Source of the DNA: Culex pipiens pallens
Taxonomy: Eukaryota; Arthropoda; Insecta; Diptera; Culicidae
Length of the DNA stretch: 64,000 nt
Direction of reading: 5' to 3'
NCBI RefSeq assembly: GCF_016801865.2
Contig: NC_068938.1
Location: 214,703,611-214,767,610 of the forward strand
A program made the position numbers and the translations under genes. This document shows positions 22,833 through 34,450 of this stretch, piece after piece; within the stretch, counting starts at the first letter, position 1, and each line of letters starts with the position of its first letter. Below the pieces are notes generated by a model, which did not search any database, had not been told where the DNA came from, and saw nothing but the letters and a program-made list of their open reading frames with translations.

Positions 22833-23168
22833 CCCGAGCAGACGGAAATAACCTGGGAATAAATTTTTTTGATATTTGAAAATACTAGGCCAATAACATG
22901 TTATGTTTTTTATAACAAGAATTGTTATTCGTAGTTATGAATTTTTTGTTATTGGATTGTTATTGTAATAACGGACTAATAACATTTTAAGTTATTCTTC
23001 GAACAAATCGTTGTTATTATTTTTTGTTATTTTAACAACTAATCGGATCATCCTTATTACAGTTGGAGGTATTATTCCATAAGAAATTTTTTTATTCCAA
23101 AGTTGTTTTGGCTTTCAACCAATATCAGACCAATAACAAAATTTGTTATGATAACAAAAACTATTATA
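22833..23168 (+). mobile_element. 447-bp MITE family (copy B, truncated)
   Basis: Starts with the intact terminus CCCGAGCAGACGG and follows the family to about 23168, where homology stops within the GATAACA...CTGTTATTAAA region. About 110 bp including the second terminus are missing. It lies 107 bp from copy A, in opposite orientation. Confidence 0.88.
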
Positions 23169-23441
23169 AGCAGTGTTATGGTTATGGTAAACAAAGGGTA
23201 AATAAACTTTTTTTAAAAAGAGAAAAAAAATGACGATAACTTAGCAAATATGCGTCTGAATATTGTGTCAAAAAAGGAAAGTATCTTGATATTTTCCGAT
23301 CTGTCGAATATAAATGTTCCATTTTTGAATTAAAGCAACCCTTACATTTGAAAATGCCCAAAAACATTTATTTTCGAAGATATTACGAAATTTTCAGATT
23401 CCTTCGAAAACAAAATTTCTGAGGTAGTCTAGCTTAGTCCA

Positions 23442-23888
23442 CCCGGGCAGACGGTTATAACAAAATTCATGCCATTTTAATAACAAATACTGTTAAAATA
23501 ACAGAAAGTGTTATGGAATCTTTTTGAAAAATCCATTTTTGCATAAGGGTTTAATAACAGTATATGTTATCATAACAAAATTTGTTATTGGTCTGATATT
23601 GGTTGACAGCCAAAACAACTTTTGAATAACATTTTTTGTTATGGAAGAATACCTCCAACTGTTATTGGGATGATCGGATTAGTTGTTAAAATAACAAAAA
23701 ATAATAACAAAGATTTGTTCGAAGAATAACTGAAAATGTTATTATTCTGTTTTTACAATAACAATCCAATAACAAAAAAATCATAACGACGAATAACAAA
23801 TCTTGTTATAAATAACATAAAATGTTATTGGCCTAGTATTTTAAAATATCAAAAAATGTTATCCCCAAGTTATTTCCGTCTGCTCGGG
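23442..23888 (-). mobile_element. 447-bp MITE family (copy C)
   Basis: Complete copy of 447 bp bounded by CCCGGGCAGACGG and CCGTCTGCTCGGG. Flanked by CA on both sides (23440-23441 and 23889-23890). Same orientation as copy A and very similar to it. Confidence 0.92.
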
Positions 23889-23891
23889 CAG

Positions 23892-24180
23892 CTAAAAAAG
23901 CACGATATCACTGAAAGAATTTATTAGATTAAACATCAAAACAGAGCAGTTTATCAATATTTATTAAAAGAACGATTTTAAATTTGATATTGAATCTTGA
24001 AATAAAATTAAAACATGTTTTTTGATTGCTAAACAAGATTTTTAAATGAACTCTGACCAACTTTTGCCAATGCTGAACATATGACAGGTTTTGTATTTTG
24101 TTGCATTTGTTTGTGGTATGACTTTAAAGAAAAAAAAATGCATATTTTTGAACTACTTATTCAAACATAAATTTTGTTGG
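23892..24180. other. AT-rich intergenic sequence
   Basis: Nothing identified. Confidence 0.45.
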
Positions 24181-24420
24181 AACTCGATCTATGGGATCCT
24201 AAACCGAGGCTTGGCCTAAATCGGTTCAGCCAGTGCTGAGAAAACTAAGTGACAATTTTGGCAACACACAGACACACATACACACAGGCAGACAGATATT
24301 TGTTTAGCTTTCGTTGCTGAGTCAATAGATATACGTGAAGGTGGGTCTATGAGCTTTATGTAAAAAGTTCATTTTTAAGAGCAGGATTATTGCCTTACCT
24401 CAGTGAGGAACGCAAAATGG
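24181..24420 (-). mobile_element. TGCCTTCCTC-family fragment (copy 4, inverted)
   Basis: Reads, on the minus strand, as the start of the family: CCTCACTGAGG-type end near 24395-24415, then TGAACTTTTTACAT, GACCCACCTTCACG, a GTGTGTGT-rich segment and CTGGCTGAACCGATTT. Same order as 4501-4720. The terminal hairpin sequence differs slightly. Confidence 0.6.
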
Positions 24421-24720
24421 GTTTTTATTTGAAGAATAAAACTTTTTTTCTGAGAAGACCTAAGCAATATCGACAACTTTGCCGAAGACACCAATTGTAC
24501 AAACTTGTTTGGACGAACTAATTATGCAAAATTGATTCTTTGGACATAAAAAAGAACACGTAAGGTTCATAAAAAACTAATTCAAAAATTTAATTTATAA
24601 AAAAAACTTATTCTTGAGAATGTTGCTTCACAATAATATTTGAAAAATCGTATGGAAATCCTTAAATAAACTTCACTTAAGCAGATTTACAGAATGAATT
24701 GGCGCTTACGAGACATTGCG
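24421..24720 (+). mobile_element. Fragment carrying the ACTTTGCCGAAGACACCA core (copy 1)
   Basis: Contains CAACTTTGCCGAAGACACCA (24474-24493), preceded by GAAGACCTAAGCAATA, as in the inverted fragment at 27.1 kb (TTGCTTAGGAC). No coding frame. It is part of a dispersed foldback family best seen at 58.7-60.7 kb. Confidence 0.5.
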
Positions 24721-24789
24721 AGATTAGAGTAATGAAAATGAATTAGAAAATGACTTTCACTCGTATGAATTTTACTGAAAAAAAGAACT

Positions 24790-25390
24790 ACCGTCAGTGG
24801 GGGTGACTATGGGTCAAAAAACGATACACCTCTCGTAATTTCTTAATATCAAAAATAATTTGAATAACATCGAAAATCTTTCAACGTAGATTTGTTCTCA
24901 GATAGTTTACTAACATTTTTCCAAAATATGGTCGATTTTGATGAACACTACCTTAAATGCCAATAGTTTGAAAATTGGCCCAATCTCACCCCTTAGAGGG
25001 GGTGACATTGGGTCAAATGAAACTAAAATGAGGCTCAAATACAACGATATGATAAAAACAAGTCATCCAAAAGTGTTTCTTGTTCAAATCTCAATTTCAA
25101 ACATTGTAGCATGTCAATACGATTCATTGACATGCTACAATGTTTGAAGTAGATATTTTCAAAAATTTGGGTAGTTTTCGAGCAATTCCAACAAAAATAT
25201 AAATTTTTGGCCAAAACGTACCTCAACTTTAGACAGCTGCCAAAATAACAGGATTTGTTCTAGGAACGAGATTTTTTCAGCGAAGTCATCTTAAGATGTC
25301 CCTTGCACAACCCTTTTAACAGAATTTAGTTTCGTGAGAAGTATCTGAGAAATGGTAAAATCCGTAAAAAAAAACCCCCACTTACAGTAT
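24790..25390. mobile_element. Foldback element with GTCAGTGGGGGTGAC / AACCCCCACTTAC ends
   Basis: Left end CCGTCAGTGGGGGTGAC and right end AACCCCCACTTACAG are imperfect inverted repeats. A second internal GAGGGGGTGACATTGGGTC motif is near 24996. At 25096-25148 sits a perfect 23-bp inverted repeat with a 7-nt loop. The interior does not encode a protein. Confidence 0.55.
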
Positions 25391-26770
25391 TGCTGATTTT
25401 CAGGCACTCGAGCCAATTTTCTCACTGATTTAAATTGAATATAGGCTGAAAACTTTCTTTTTGGTCAGGTTAGTTATCAATCCGTATCGCACTGGTGATT
25501 ATTGAAATTTTCCATTTAAAATATGCACAATATCCAGGGCACTTTACGGTTAAGAATCTTGCGTTAACTTCCAAACAGAAGGTATGAGGTACACTCTGGC
25601 AGAGTTTCTCTAATAAATTGACACTTTTTTCAACTACATGCTACTTGGCTTTTTGGAAGCCGTCAGCAATACTTTATTCAATATATTCAATGTAAGCGTC
25701 GAAATGGCTCGAGTTTGTCAGATTTTTCAATCTAAAATTTCGTGGAAAATGACAGGAAATGCTGGGAAATAAAATCTGCCCTGTTACGTTCCGCAAGATG
25801 CTTTTAAATATCTAACGTCAAAGGTGTCAAAAGTTGCTTCGGAGCATTTTTTCTCGCGTCAAGTTTCGTTAGTTTGGTCGCCTTCTGAATTGTGTAGCAG
25901 CAAAGCTATTATGCAAACATTGGCATTAATTCTCCTTCGAGAAGCATTAAGTTTGAGCTTGAGAGATAAAGCTTAAAGATTCACGCCCCTTGTTTTCCCA
26001 TACTGCCTTAACTGTCAACCAACGAAAAACCAAAACAATGCAACGCCCTCCTCCGAAAGCTCGGTGCATGTAGCAGATTTGCCTTTTTTTAACGTTCCGT
26101 CCCACCTTCCGGCAGTGCCCTCCAAAGTGGCCACGGCAAACAAACAAATAAATTTTCCCTCCTCTCACGACAATGATAACAAATGGTAATTTATCACGAA
26201 TTGTTTTCCAATGTCTATTTATACGAACGGGGAAACTTGTGAGGGGAGGGGGCGAGGGGGGGAGGTTCGTTTGTTTGTGTGCATGTGTTTGTGCCTTTTG
26301 TATCCTTTTACTTTTCGCTGGGCAACATTGCTGGTTTAACCGCCCTTTTTTTTATTCATTTTTATGGTTATGGTTGCGCTGGATGCGATTTTTCCCGTTT
26401 GTCCTTTTTTTTTCCTCTTCTGATTGTGAGTTTGTGTTTGTCGCCACCGGGAAAATTCCGTCACAGCAGCAGAGCAGCTTCGGCATTTGGTGGTTGGGGC
26501 CAATCTCACTCGCCCCGGACATTGTTGTTGTTGTTGGTATAGGTCGTTGATGGCGGTGGTGGTGCCCTCGGACCGACCGAGGGGTCATAAAATTCACACT
26601 GGATTGCTTCATTCAAACTCAAGGCAATCGCAAAGCAGCCGGGTTTCCCCTCCAGAACATTGCTACATTGTTACAAATGTGTTACCTTCTGGAATTGCCC
26701 GGTCTGATTCTGGATTCTGGTGCAAGATTTTAGGTGACCAAAGACATTGAAAGCTGGTGGGAAGCACCAT
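25391..26770. other. Intergenic sequence, no gene supported
   Basis: 26170-26620 is GC-richer and has overlapping frames of 86-125 codons on both strands. Their translations are rich in Phe, Cys and Trp from pyrimidine tracts and show no family signature, so I treat them as chance frames. Confidence 0.4.
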
Positions 26771-27972
26771 TACTGGTCCACTAGGAGTGTCTGAAACTTT
26801 TACTCCGATAGAGCTCTGATTTAAGTCGAAATTCTACAGTGAAATAAATCATGATTCTCTCCTTGATAAAAATTTAGATTTAAAGTATTTAAAATGTTTT
26901 TGACTCTTTCATTTAATAATTTTGAGCATTTCTAAAAAGAATGAGGCTCCATTTGATTGAAAAATATTTTATTATTTCCATTACATTTTGTGTTTTTTGC
27001 ATCTTTAGTTCATACATACCCCACTCAAGTCTTCATACAATTTTGGCATCTGCTCGTACTAAAAGACTACTATAATATGTATTCATAATTTTGTATCTTG
27101 AGAACGGATTTTCTGAATGATTTGGTGTCTTCGGCAAAGTTGTATGTATTGCTTAGGACTTTTTAGAAAGAAAATAAAAACAGTTAGACTCTATAAAAAA
27201 TATCTATTTTTTTTATTTGACTTTTCACAAAAAAGAAAAATGATTGCGCAAAGTATCCATTTTCGAAAAACCTAATTTTTGGATTTTTAGATCATTCAGA
27301 TGACAAAAATTGCATCTTTTGAGCTTTGGCACAAGTTGGTCAGAAATATATGGCAATGTTGCCAATTTTTCCAAAAAATCATGTGGTTGAAAAAACGTGA
27401 AAAAACACATAAGCACAGCATTTGATATTGTGCATCGTTTTCAAATTATTGCTTATTAATTTGTTTTTGTCAAACACGTGAATTTATCACCACATGCTTC
27501 TGTTTTGAACAGGTTTAAAATATTTTTTTTCAGAATCCATTGATTGGATCTTAAATGTCTTTGAAGCTAGGTTTTTGAAAATCCCAGATTTTATCAAAAA
27601 CAAAAAAAATCTAAGAGGGTCCAGCTTGGTTATGACTTGGGCTAGTGATTTTTCAAGGGACATTTTTTTTTAAATTACTCGGCATGCCAATTTCAAAACA
27701 TTGTAATTTTACGGCAATTTCAAAATTTTCTAAAATCTGCTCAAAATTATCGCAAAATGTGTAATTTAGAAATTATTGAGTACAGGAATCTTACTAAAAA
27801 AGTCAGCAGTGGTTTAAGATACAGAATTTAATCCCATAACAAAAAAAAAAATACGAAATAAATATTTAATATGAGCTCATTTTGCAGAATTTGCATAAGC
27901 ATATTTTACGATTGTTTTTACTTGAGATTTTAGAAATTTAATTTGCTATTTTTTTTTTGAAACAGGATACAT
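26771..27972. other. AT-rich DNA with an inverted ACTTTGCCGAAGACACC fragment
   Basis: 27060-27180 holds the inverted core TTTGGTGTCTTCGGCAAAGT (27121-27140) with the same neighbour (TTGCTTAGGAC) as the 24.4-kb copy. The remainder shows no array, terminus or coding sequence. Confidence 0.45.
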
Positions 27973-28770
27973 CAGGGGTGCCCAAAGTTTTTGAATGGCG
28001 GGCCAAATTTGAAGCTCACATGAGTTTGCGGGCCATATGAGAAAAAAAATGTTTTTTTTTTAATTTCAATCTATAAAGCTTAGAAAAACTAAATGCTAGA
28101 AACCAAAAAAAAATTAAACAGTTTTATACAAAAAAACCTCCAATCAATTTGCTCAATTTTATTAAAATCAGAAAAAAAAAAAATTATTCATCTGATATTC
28201 ATTGCAACTTTTGTGCCTCAACTATCGTGTTTTCATATGTAATGAAAGTTTTAAAGTTGTATTTAAAGAGATTTGTTTTATTTATTTTTAAATATTTTTT
28301 AGAAGGGGTGACACAAACTTTGTAAAAGTGTGTAAATTATTTTTTAAATTATGTGCAATCTTAATGATAAATAGTTACTTAAGGATTTTTCAAAATTTAT
28401 TCCTCCAATTTTAATAAAATGTCAATAAATATTTGACGAAAATTTTGACATAAGTTTCTCTTTTAAATCACATTTAAACGTGTTACGATAGATAGTTACG
28501 ATAAGATAGAAATTTGTTTCATATAATCGGGATCAAAATATGGCTTTTCCATACTTTGATCCCGATTATACAATTAGTTTTATATTAACAAAATCTAAAA
28601 AGGTTCACAAAAAAAAACCTTAACTTAACCTTAATTTCTAGGAATTATAAAATCACTTGAAGATGCGTTAAAGGACCATTTTACATGATCATTCAAAATG
28701 GGTCCCTGGGCCACAAAAAATGACCTCGCGGGCCACGTTTGGCCCGCGGGCTATACTTTGGTCAACCCTG
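27973..28770. mobile_element. Non-autonomous hAT-like element, 798 bp, with 8-bp target duplication
   Basis: Ends CAGGGGTGCCCAAAGT and, inverted, CAGGGTTGACCAAAGT (14 of 16 positions agree). Subterminal GGCGGGCC / GGGCCACGTTTGGCCCGCGG motifs are typical of hAT-derived MITEs. The flanks GGATACAT at 27965-27972 and GGATACAT at 28771-28778 are identical, the 8-bp duplication expected of hAT transposases. No transposase frame. A 22-bp near-perfect hairpin with a 5-nt loop lies inside at 28522-28570. Confidence 0.93.
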
Positions 28771-30259
28771 GGATACATTCTAATCAAAAACTTCACTTCT
28801 AGCAGAATTAGTAAAATAAAGAGAAATAACATTTTGTTTGCTAGCATGATTTTAAGAAATAGTGAAAATTCGAGTATATTATTAAAGCTTTTAATATTTG
28901 CTGTTGATAATTTTATGGAAATTTTCAATCAATTATCTGCATTTTATACAATATTTTAATAAACAATTACTTTAAATATGATACCAAAAATAACTTTTAA
29001 TAATCTTGGGGATTGCGTAAATTAAAAAAAATCAATGTTTAAATACAACGAGGAGCAATTTGGCAATACATTGTTTCAAATTTGGCGACATTAACCAAAT
29101 TTCATAGCCAAGGGCAAATTACACGGATTACGCGAAATCGCCAAAAATCCCTGATCCTAATCAATCATGACGTCTGCTGAGTGAAAAAGTTGTTTTTTTT
29201 TGTAAAAAAATAAGGCCGATAGAAATATTAAAAATTTACAAATGTTAGGCAAAATTAAGAAGCATTAGTGTTAATTTTGATTAAATCGTTATTGAAAGGT
29301 TAAATATTTTTTTTTTTGAAGAGTGCTGAGTTGATCCTGGAAATTCATGAGCAATTTTAGAAATACGTTTTTGTATGAAATTATTTTCTTTCGCCAGCTT
29401 TAACGTTCTATAGCGACCCCTAAACCTGAAACGATTTGGCTAAAAAATGGCACAGATGCTTTTGCCTAATAAATCTAGCCAGGGGGTGTCCCTAAAATCA
29501 TTTTTTTTGTCACCCTAGAGACCTGGGTGAAGAATAGAGAGAATGCGTAACGTGATTTTCGAATGATCCCACTTTGTTAAATCTACAAAGTAGCAGGCTG
29601 TTCAAGCACAATCATGACTTTTTTCTTACTGGAAAATGTTGCTGTTTAATAATCAGTGGTATGTGTTTTATATTGTCTATTTTTTACATTTTTTTTCCTG
29701 GAAATTTATGTACTTTTTCAAGTTTCAATCGGTTAGAAGAAGAATTGGTGACGAAGAACTGCGGCGAGAGTGTCATTCTGCGATGTCGCAGATAATTTCC
29801 CTGGCTGATTTTGGAATACGTCAGCTCTTCCTTGTCCAGCGAAAAAACATCGCTGATCCAACCAACAGAAAAGTTTTTTCACTAAACCAGTAGGTATTTA
29901 AACGAAATCAAACAATTAAGACAGCTTCTGGATGGACCGCATCGACTCCATAAACAACTTCCACTCATAATTATAAAAACGACGATATCACCTTCAACTT
30001 TCTTAAGATTTTTTGACGTCAACTTCAAGACCTGAAAGCTAAAAATGTTTCATTCTCGTAAAAAATTATTTTAATCGATCGATACCAATACTCTCTACTT
30101 TTGGCGAACAGTAAATTGGTTCCATTTTGACAGTTCAAAATTGAGGCCGTTTTGCGAACCACTATTCAGCACCCAGCAAGAGACCACCCACGGTTGTCGC
30201 CCTAGTCACGTTTTTAACGAAAATAGATATTAAATTTAAAATGTTGTTTTTTGTAAGGT
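28771..30259. other. AT-rich intergenic sequence
   Basis: No gene. Open frames of 73-85 codons at 29574-29893 overlap in two frames without recognisable motifs. 29390-29520 (with GCGACCCCTAAACCTG and GGGGGTGTCCCTAAAA) has the look of a dispersed repeat fragment, but there is no second copy here. Confidence 0.4.
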
Positions 30260-30272
30260 CCGATTTTTCCCC

Positions 30273-30531
30273 AAAAAAAGCAATCCACTTTAACGACCCC
30301 CCGGTTCTTTTGTGGTCTCTATTGCAAGTTTCTGCTCATTTCTAGGCGTCCGAAGGTCATGTGTGGTGAGTCACTCAAAACCTCTTTTACGCTAATGGAC
30401 CGACATTTTACTTCCCCATCCGATAGAAGCCAGGAGGAAAAGACGGGAATCGAACCCGTGCCCCATAGCAACTAAGGGATCAGCAGCCGAAGCCGCTAAA
30501 CATCGCGCCACGAGCCCCCCCCCCCTCTTCC
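30273..30531 (-). mobile_element. tRNA-derived SINE, minus strand, with target duplication
   Basis: On the minus strand the head resembles a tRNA: GGCTCGTGGCGCGATG (box A region) and, 60 bp on, GGGTTCGATTCCC (box B, plus-strand 30445-30457). These are internal RNA polymerase III promoter elements. It is flanked by CCGATTTTTCCCC (30260-30272) and CCGATTTTTTCCC (30532-30544), a 13-bp duplication with minor differences, as made by LINE-assisted insertion. It sits against a fragment of the GGTCGTACCGCCCC foldback family. Confidence 0.85.
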
Positions 30532-30544
30532 CCGATTTTTTCCC

Positions 30545-31025
30545 ATGTTTGCCATAAATTATGATTTTTGAGAAAAATTGGAAATACTTTAAAATACATT
30601 TTGACCCTTAAAAACCCTGTACAGTTACAAAAAACATGAAATTTTAAAACATTTTTTTTATGTTCTGATTGAGCAAACGACCCTTCTCCGTTATTTGCAG
30701 ACTCTAAAAAACATTAAATTTCCCATAAAATTACATGTACAACCAAATTTTACAGTTGTGTAAAGAAAGGTGGCAAAGTTTTAGAGAATATTTTTGTAGT
30801 TTTTTCGATGAAAGTACTTTTTTCGGAATTCTTAGTATGCCATTAAATCGGGCGTCCAATTTTACATAAAAGTCCCCTTAACACCAAATTTCCAAATCAT
30901 CGAAAAATGGAGCTCGGATTTGTGATCAGGGACAAAAAATTTCCCTTAGGACAAAGTTTCACGCAAATCGAACAGGGGTCGGGGCAAATGCTGTGTCAGT
31001 TGGCGGAGAATTACTTAAATGAATA
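30545..31025 (+). mobile_element. Fragment of the GGTCGTACCGCCCC foldback family (copy 2)
   Basis: Parallels 59940-60441 of the intact copy: GACCCTTCT, AAATTTCCCATAAAAT, ATTAAATCGGGCGTC, GTGATCAGGGACAAAA, GACAAAGTTTCACGCAAATC and GAGAATTAC at the end. The GTACCGCCCCTCCGTCACG part is deleted. Left part lost near the SINE insertion. Confidence 0.7.
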
Positions 31026-31059
31026 AGAATTTGGGGAAATTATTTAAGATAAGGCATTT

Positions 31060-31235
31060 TTCCGTTATCCTTACAGATTTTTGAAAATATACATCTCTAT
31101 GTTGTATGGACAGCAGCTAACATTGTATGGAGACTTGTATGGTTGAACAAAATGGCTTAAATGTTTATAAGGAATGCTTTCACAAAGTTTTAGCCAAATA
31201 CAAAAAAAAAAAACACAAAAAAATAATAAAATTGT
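31060..31235 (+). mobile_element. Fragment related to 52.2 kb (TTGTATGGACAGCAGC family)
   Basis: Contains TTGTATGGACAGCAGC, ATTGTATGGAGACTTGTATG and CACAAAGTTTTAGCCAAAT in the same order and spacing as 52200-52330. It is a short piece of the foldback family that also carries the GCCGAAGACACC core. Confidence 0.6.
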
Positions 31236-33348
31236 CAGATTTTGTAGAGAATTGCTTAAAAAAGCAAAAGTTTTTTTAGCATAATTTATTGCATAAAAAA
31301 GTGTTGTTGTCTTTTTTTGACAGTCGAGCTTTAACCCCTAAACTACTGTAAAAGATTTTTTTAAATTAAAGATGGTGGCCCGAAAAGCTGTGATGACATT
31401 TTGAGAAAATGCATGCATGCAATGTTCATGATTTAACTATCAGAAGCTTCATACGAACTTCGGATAGTTGAACTTTGGATAAGCGAATCTGAAAACATAA
31501 TATTATATTTTTCACAAATTTTTGGAACATGCCCAACTCGTTCTACAAACTGCACATCACATCCACTTAAACACACGTTGTCACACCTGTCAACACTGAA
31601 CACTCCAAGCACTTCGATTGGAGAAAAAATAAACCGTCCAATAACTCTTCCATGATTTGCAGCAGCAGCACTTTGCTCCCCACGTACTACAATCGCTGTC
31701 GTTATCGAAGTGGAAACGGCTCGGTTCTGTTTGCACCTCCAAAGTTCCGAAAGCATGAAAGCATTCATCCATTACAAATGGTGACTCGACAAAATCATCT
31801 TTCCTCTTGGCTTCTTTTGTAGAATGTCACTAATTTTTTTTTTTGTGAAAAGTTTTTTTTTGTTCTCACAGAGTAGAAGTGAAGTTATTTGTTCGAGTTA
31901 AATTTTGTTCCTGGTTTCCTAAATTATTAAATGATCAAAAATTCTAATTCGTAGAGTTTTCATCAGAAATTATATTTTCTTCAACCAAAAGCTCTGCAGG
32001 AGACACAGCACCTTCAAAGTTGTTTGCTACGATAAACTTCACGGAAGCGGAAACGGCCCAACTTCGGAAGGAGCGCGGCGTTCCCACCGGCAGAACCGCG
32101 TCAAATGTTGATCATAAAAGCTTCCGCCGACGTCACTTTGATGCCGTAAAGTTTACAGCCCACACGCAGGGGGAGGGGGAAATATGAAGAAGCTGCAGTC
32201 TTTGCTTGCTGTTTTAAGATGAAAAAATGATGGAATTCATTTGTCCTGGCTGCTGCTATTTGGGAAATTTCCACAGGGAACATCCGACATCCTTCGCACA
32301 CAGCGCACGTTAGCTTCTTTTGGGGGGAGAGGCACTTCCTGGAGGACAGGTAAGATGAAAAGTCGAGAATTTTCATTTTGAAAGTCGTGTGGCGATAGAA
32401 GAGGATTTCGTTTTCAGAGAAAAGATCGACTTTGCTCGCTTTCATAATGAAGCTGTTGGGAAGTTTTACTATCACCGATTTTAATTGCAAGCTCGCAGAA
32501 ATGGAGGTATTATCCGACTTCTTATTAGAATAAGTGATTGCCTTACCACACACGGATAGAAATTTTTAATTCAGAAATTGTGAGAGTTAGAAAGCTATCC
32601 GGGAAAAGCTTTAGTTATCTAGTTATCTAGTTATCCGGGAAAAACTTTAGTTTTAATGAGGTTGATTCCCGAAATTGACGGGTAGGCGTGGAGTTTAATT
32701 GTTGAAGTTTCTCGTATATCATGAGTTTTACTAAATTGCATGTTTATGCAAAAATAAATAACGATATGATTTGATTTTATTAATATTATCTGGAAACATT
32801 TTTGGTTGGTAAAAGATAATTCATTTCCAAACTATGTAGTATTGGGGAAATCAAGGGGGAAATTCTTGTATGTTTGGATGGATAAAGACTCAAATTGAAT
32901 TCCGTCTAATTTGAAAATTCTCCCTTTTTAACAATTTATTGTAGAAGTTTTGATAGAAACATGCTTGGTCACTTCACATAGGCTATTTATTACTTGATAT
33001 TGATAAAAAATGCATTTACGAAAAAAAAACATGCCAGAATTTCAACGTTTCAGTAAAAAAAAAAAACCATTGGAAAATGCAATATACATCCATACAGTTG
33101 ATATGCAATCATTAGTCTTTAAAAAATGTAAGATTTTTAAAAAATAAATAAAATTCAGCCTCTTAGTGGTTTTCTACATTGAAAATTTAACAAAATTCCA
33201 AAGATTTTTGAATTAACCTAAGCATGCCAAAAATTATTCTAAACGCAGGAAAATGCATTTTTTTTTTCATTTGATTGCACTTAAAATTCAATTATAAATA
33301 TGAACTTTTTAGAAATATTTTTTTTGATTCCTCAAGAACCCTTTAAAA
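31236..33348. other. Intergenic sequence with a pogo-like remnant
   Basis: 31436-31500 contains TTCGGATAGTTGAACTTTGG, similar in kind to the CTTCGGATAATCGAG ends at 42.4-43.5 kb. A 150-codon minus-strand frame (32101-32553) and a 111-codon one (31433-31768) show no recognisable family and are not called. 32605-32650 has a small tandem of TTAGTTATC units. Confidence 0.4.
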
Positions 33349-34450
33349 CAGGCCTGCCCAACGTCCGGCCCGTGAAGCCATTTCATCCGGCCCGCGACGG
33401 CTTTTCAACATAGTTCTCTGACCGAACCTTTAGGCTGTTCATGAAATATTCAATAACAAATTAAATATCCAGATTGAAAAAAAATAAGAATGAGATTGAA
33501 TTTTCATATAATATCACACAAATATTATTAGAAACATTTTGTATTTTTGTTAAAAAAAAATTGGAATAAATTGTTTCTTATTCAAAATATTATTTGGATT
33601 TCATCTCTGTATTTGTTAAAAGTTTGTTTTTGTTTCAAATTCAAACATTCTTAATTTTTTAATATAATTTTAATCATTCTCATTTCTATATCGATAGTTT
33701 CTTATAATCATTTAACTGAAAACTTCGTAAAAATTTGAAATATATGAAAAAACTTGGATGGTTGGCTAAAAATACACAAAAAGACTAAATTTAAATTACA
33801 TCAAGTTTGTACTGTGTTTACTTCATTGTGCTTTTCTTTATTGAGTAACTAGATGAAAATAGATTTTTAAATAAATACGTCAGCAAAAAAATAATGTATT
33901 TTTTCAGAACAACTTGTCAGTGATAAAGTTTTATTTTAGTAAATCCAATTATACAGCAAATTAATTATACTGAAAAATAAATATTTTAAAGATATGAAAA
34001 TATTTTAAAATTTTGTGCTTAAAACATTTTTATTTATTTTTTTATATTTGAATAAGGTGAACAACAACGCAAAGAGTGTTTTTTTGTAAAGAAGATTTGA
34101 ATCCAATTTTCATTTCAATAAAATTTATCATGCCTCATTAATTAATTTTTTAATGTTGTGTTGAGGAAATTAAGCTTTAAAAAAACTAGCAATGAACAAT
34201 ACAATTTGATTGTTTTTTTTAATGATAAAAAAACATTTTTGAAAGTAATCTTTGTTTTTCTTTTTTTCAATAGAGATTTATGAATCTTATTTGTAACACT
34301 AGTTTATTTATTTGTTTGCTTCAAAATATCCTTTTAAAAGAAATATGAAAAAAGTTTACTTTTCAATTTTTATCAAACATTAGTTCCGGCCCGCCATTAC
34401 TTAAGAAAAATCAGATATGGCCCGCAGGGCCAAAAGGATGGGCACCCCTG
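33349..34450. mobile_element. Non-autonomous hAT-like element, 1102 bp (older copy)
   Basis: Ends CAGGCCTGCCCAACGT and, inverted, CAGGGGTGCCCATCCT, with subterminal GGCCCGTGAAGCC, CCGGCCCGCGACGG and GGCCCGCAGGGCC. Same family type as 27973-28770. The 8-bp flanks (CTTTAAAA and TCTCAAAT) agree at only 4 positions, so the insertion is old. Interior very AT-rich, no transposase. Confidence 0.8.

Noticed and set aside
26173..26550. 125-codon frame in a GC-richer patch
   Set aside because: Overlaps two other open frames, on both strands; composition is driven by pyrimidine tracts and no domain is recognisable.
30440..30525. tRNA gene from GGTTCGATTCCCGTC on the minus strand
   Set aside because: Acceptor ends do not pair as in a tRNA, the sequence continues into a tRNA-unrelated body and is flanked by a target duplication, so it is a SINE.
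32101..32553. 150-codon minus-strand frame
   Set aside because: No family signature or splice context; likely chance. The same applies to 48784-49242 and 43951-44397.
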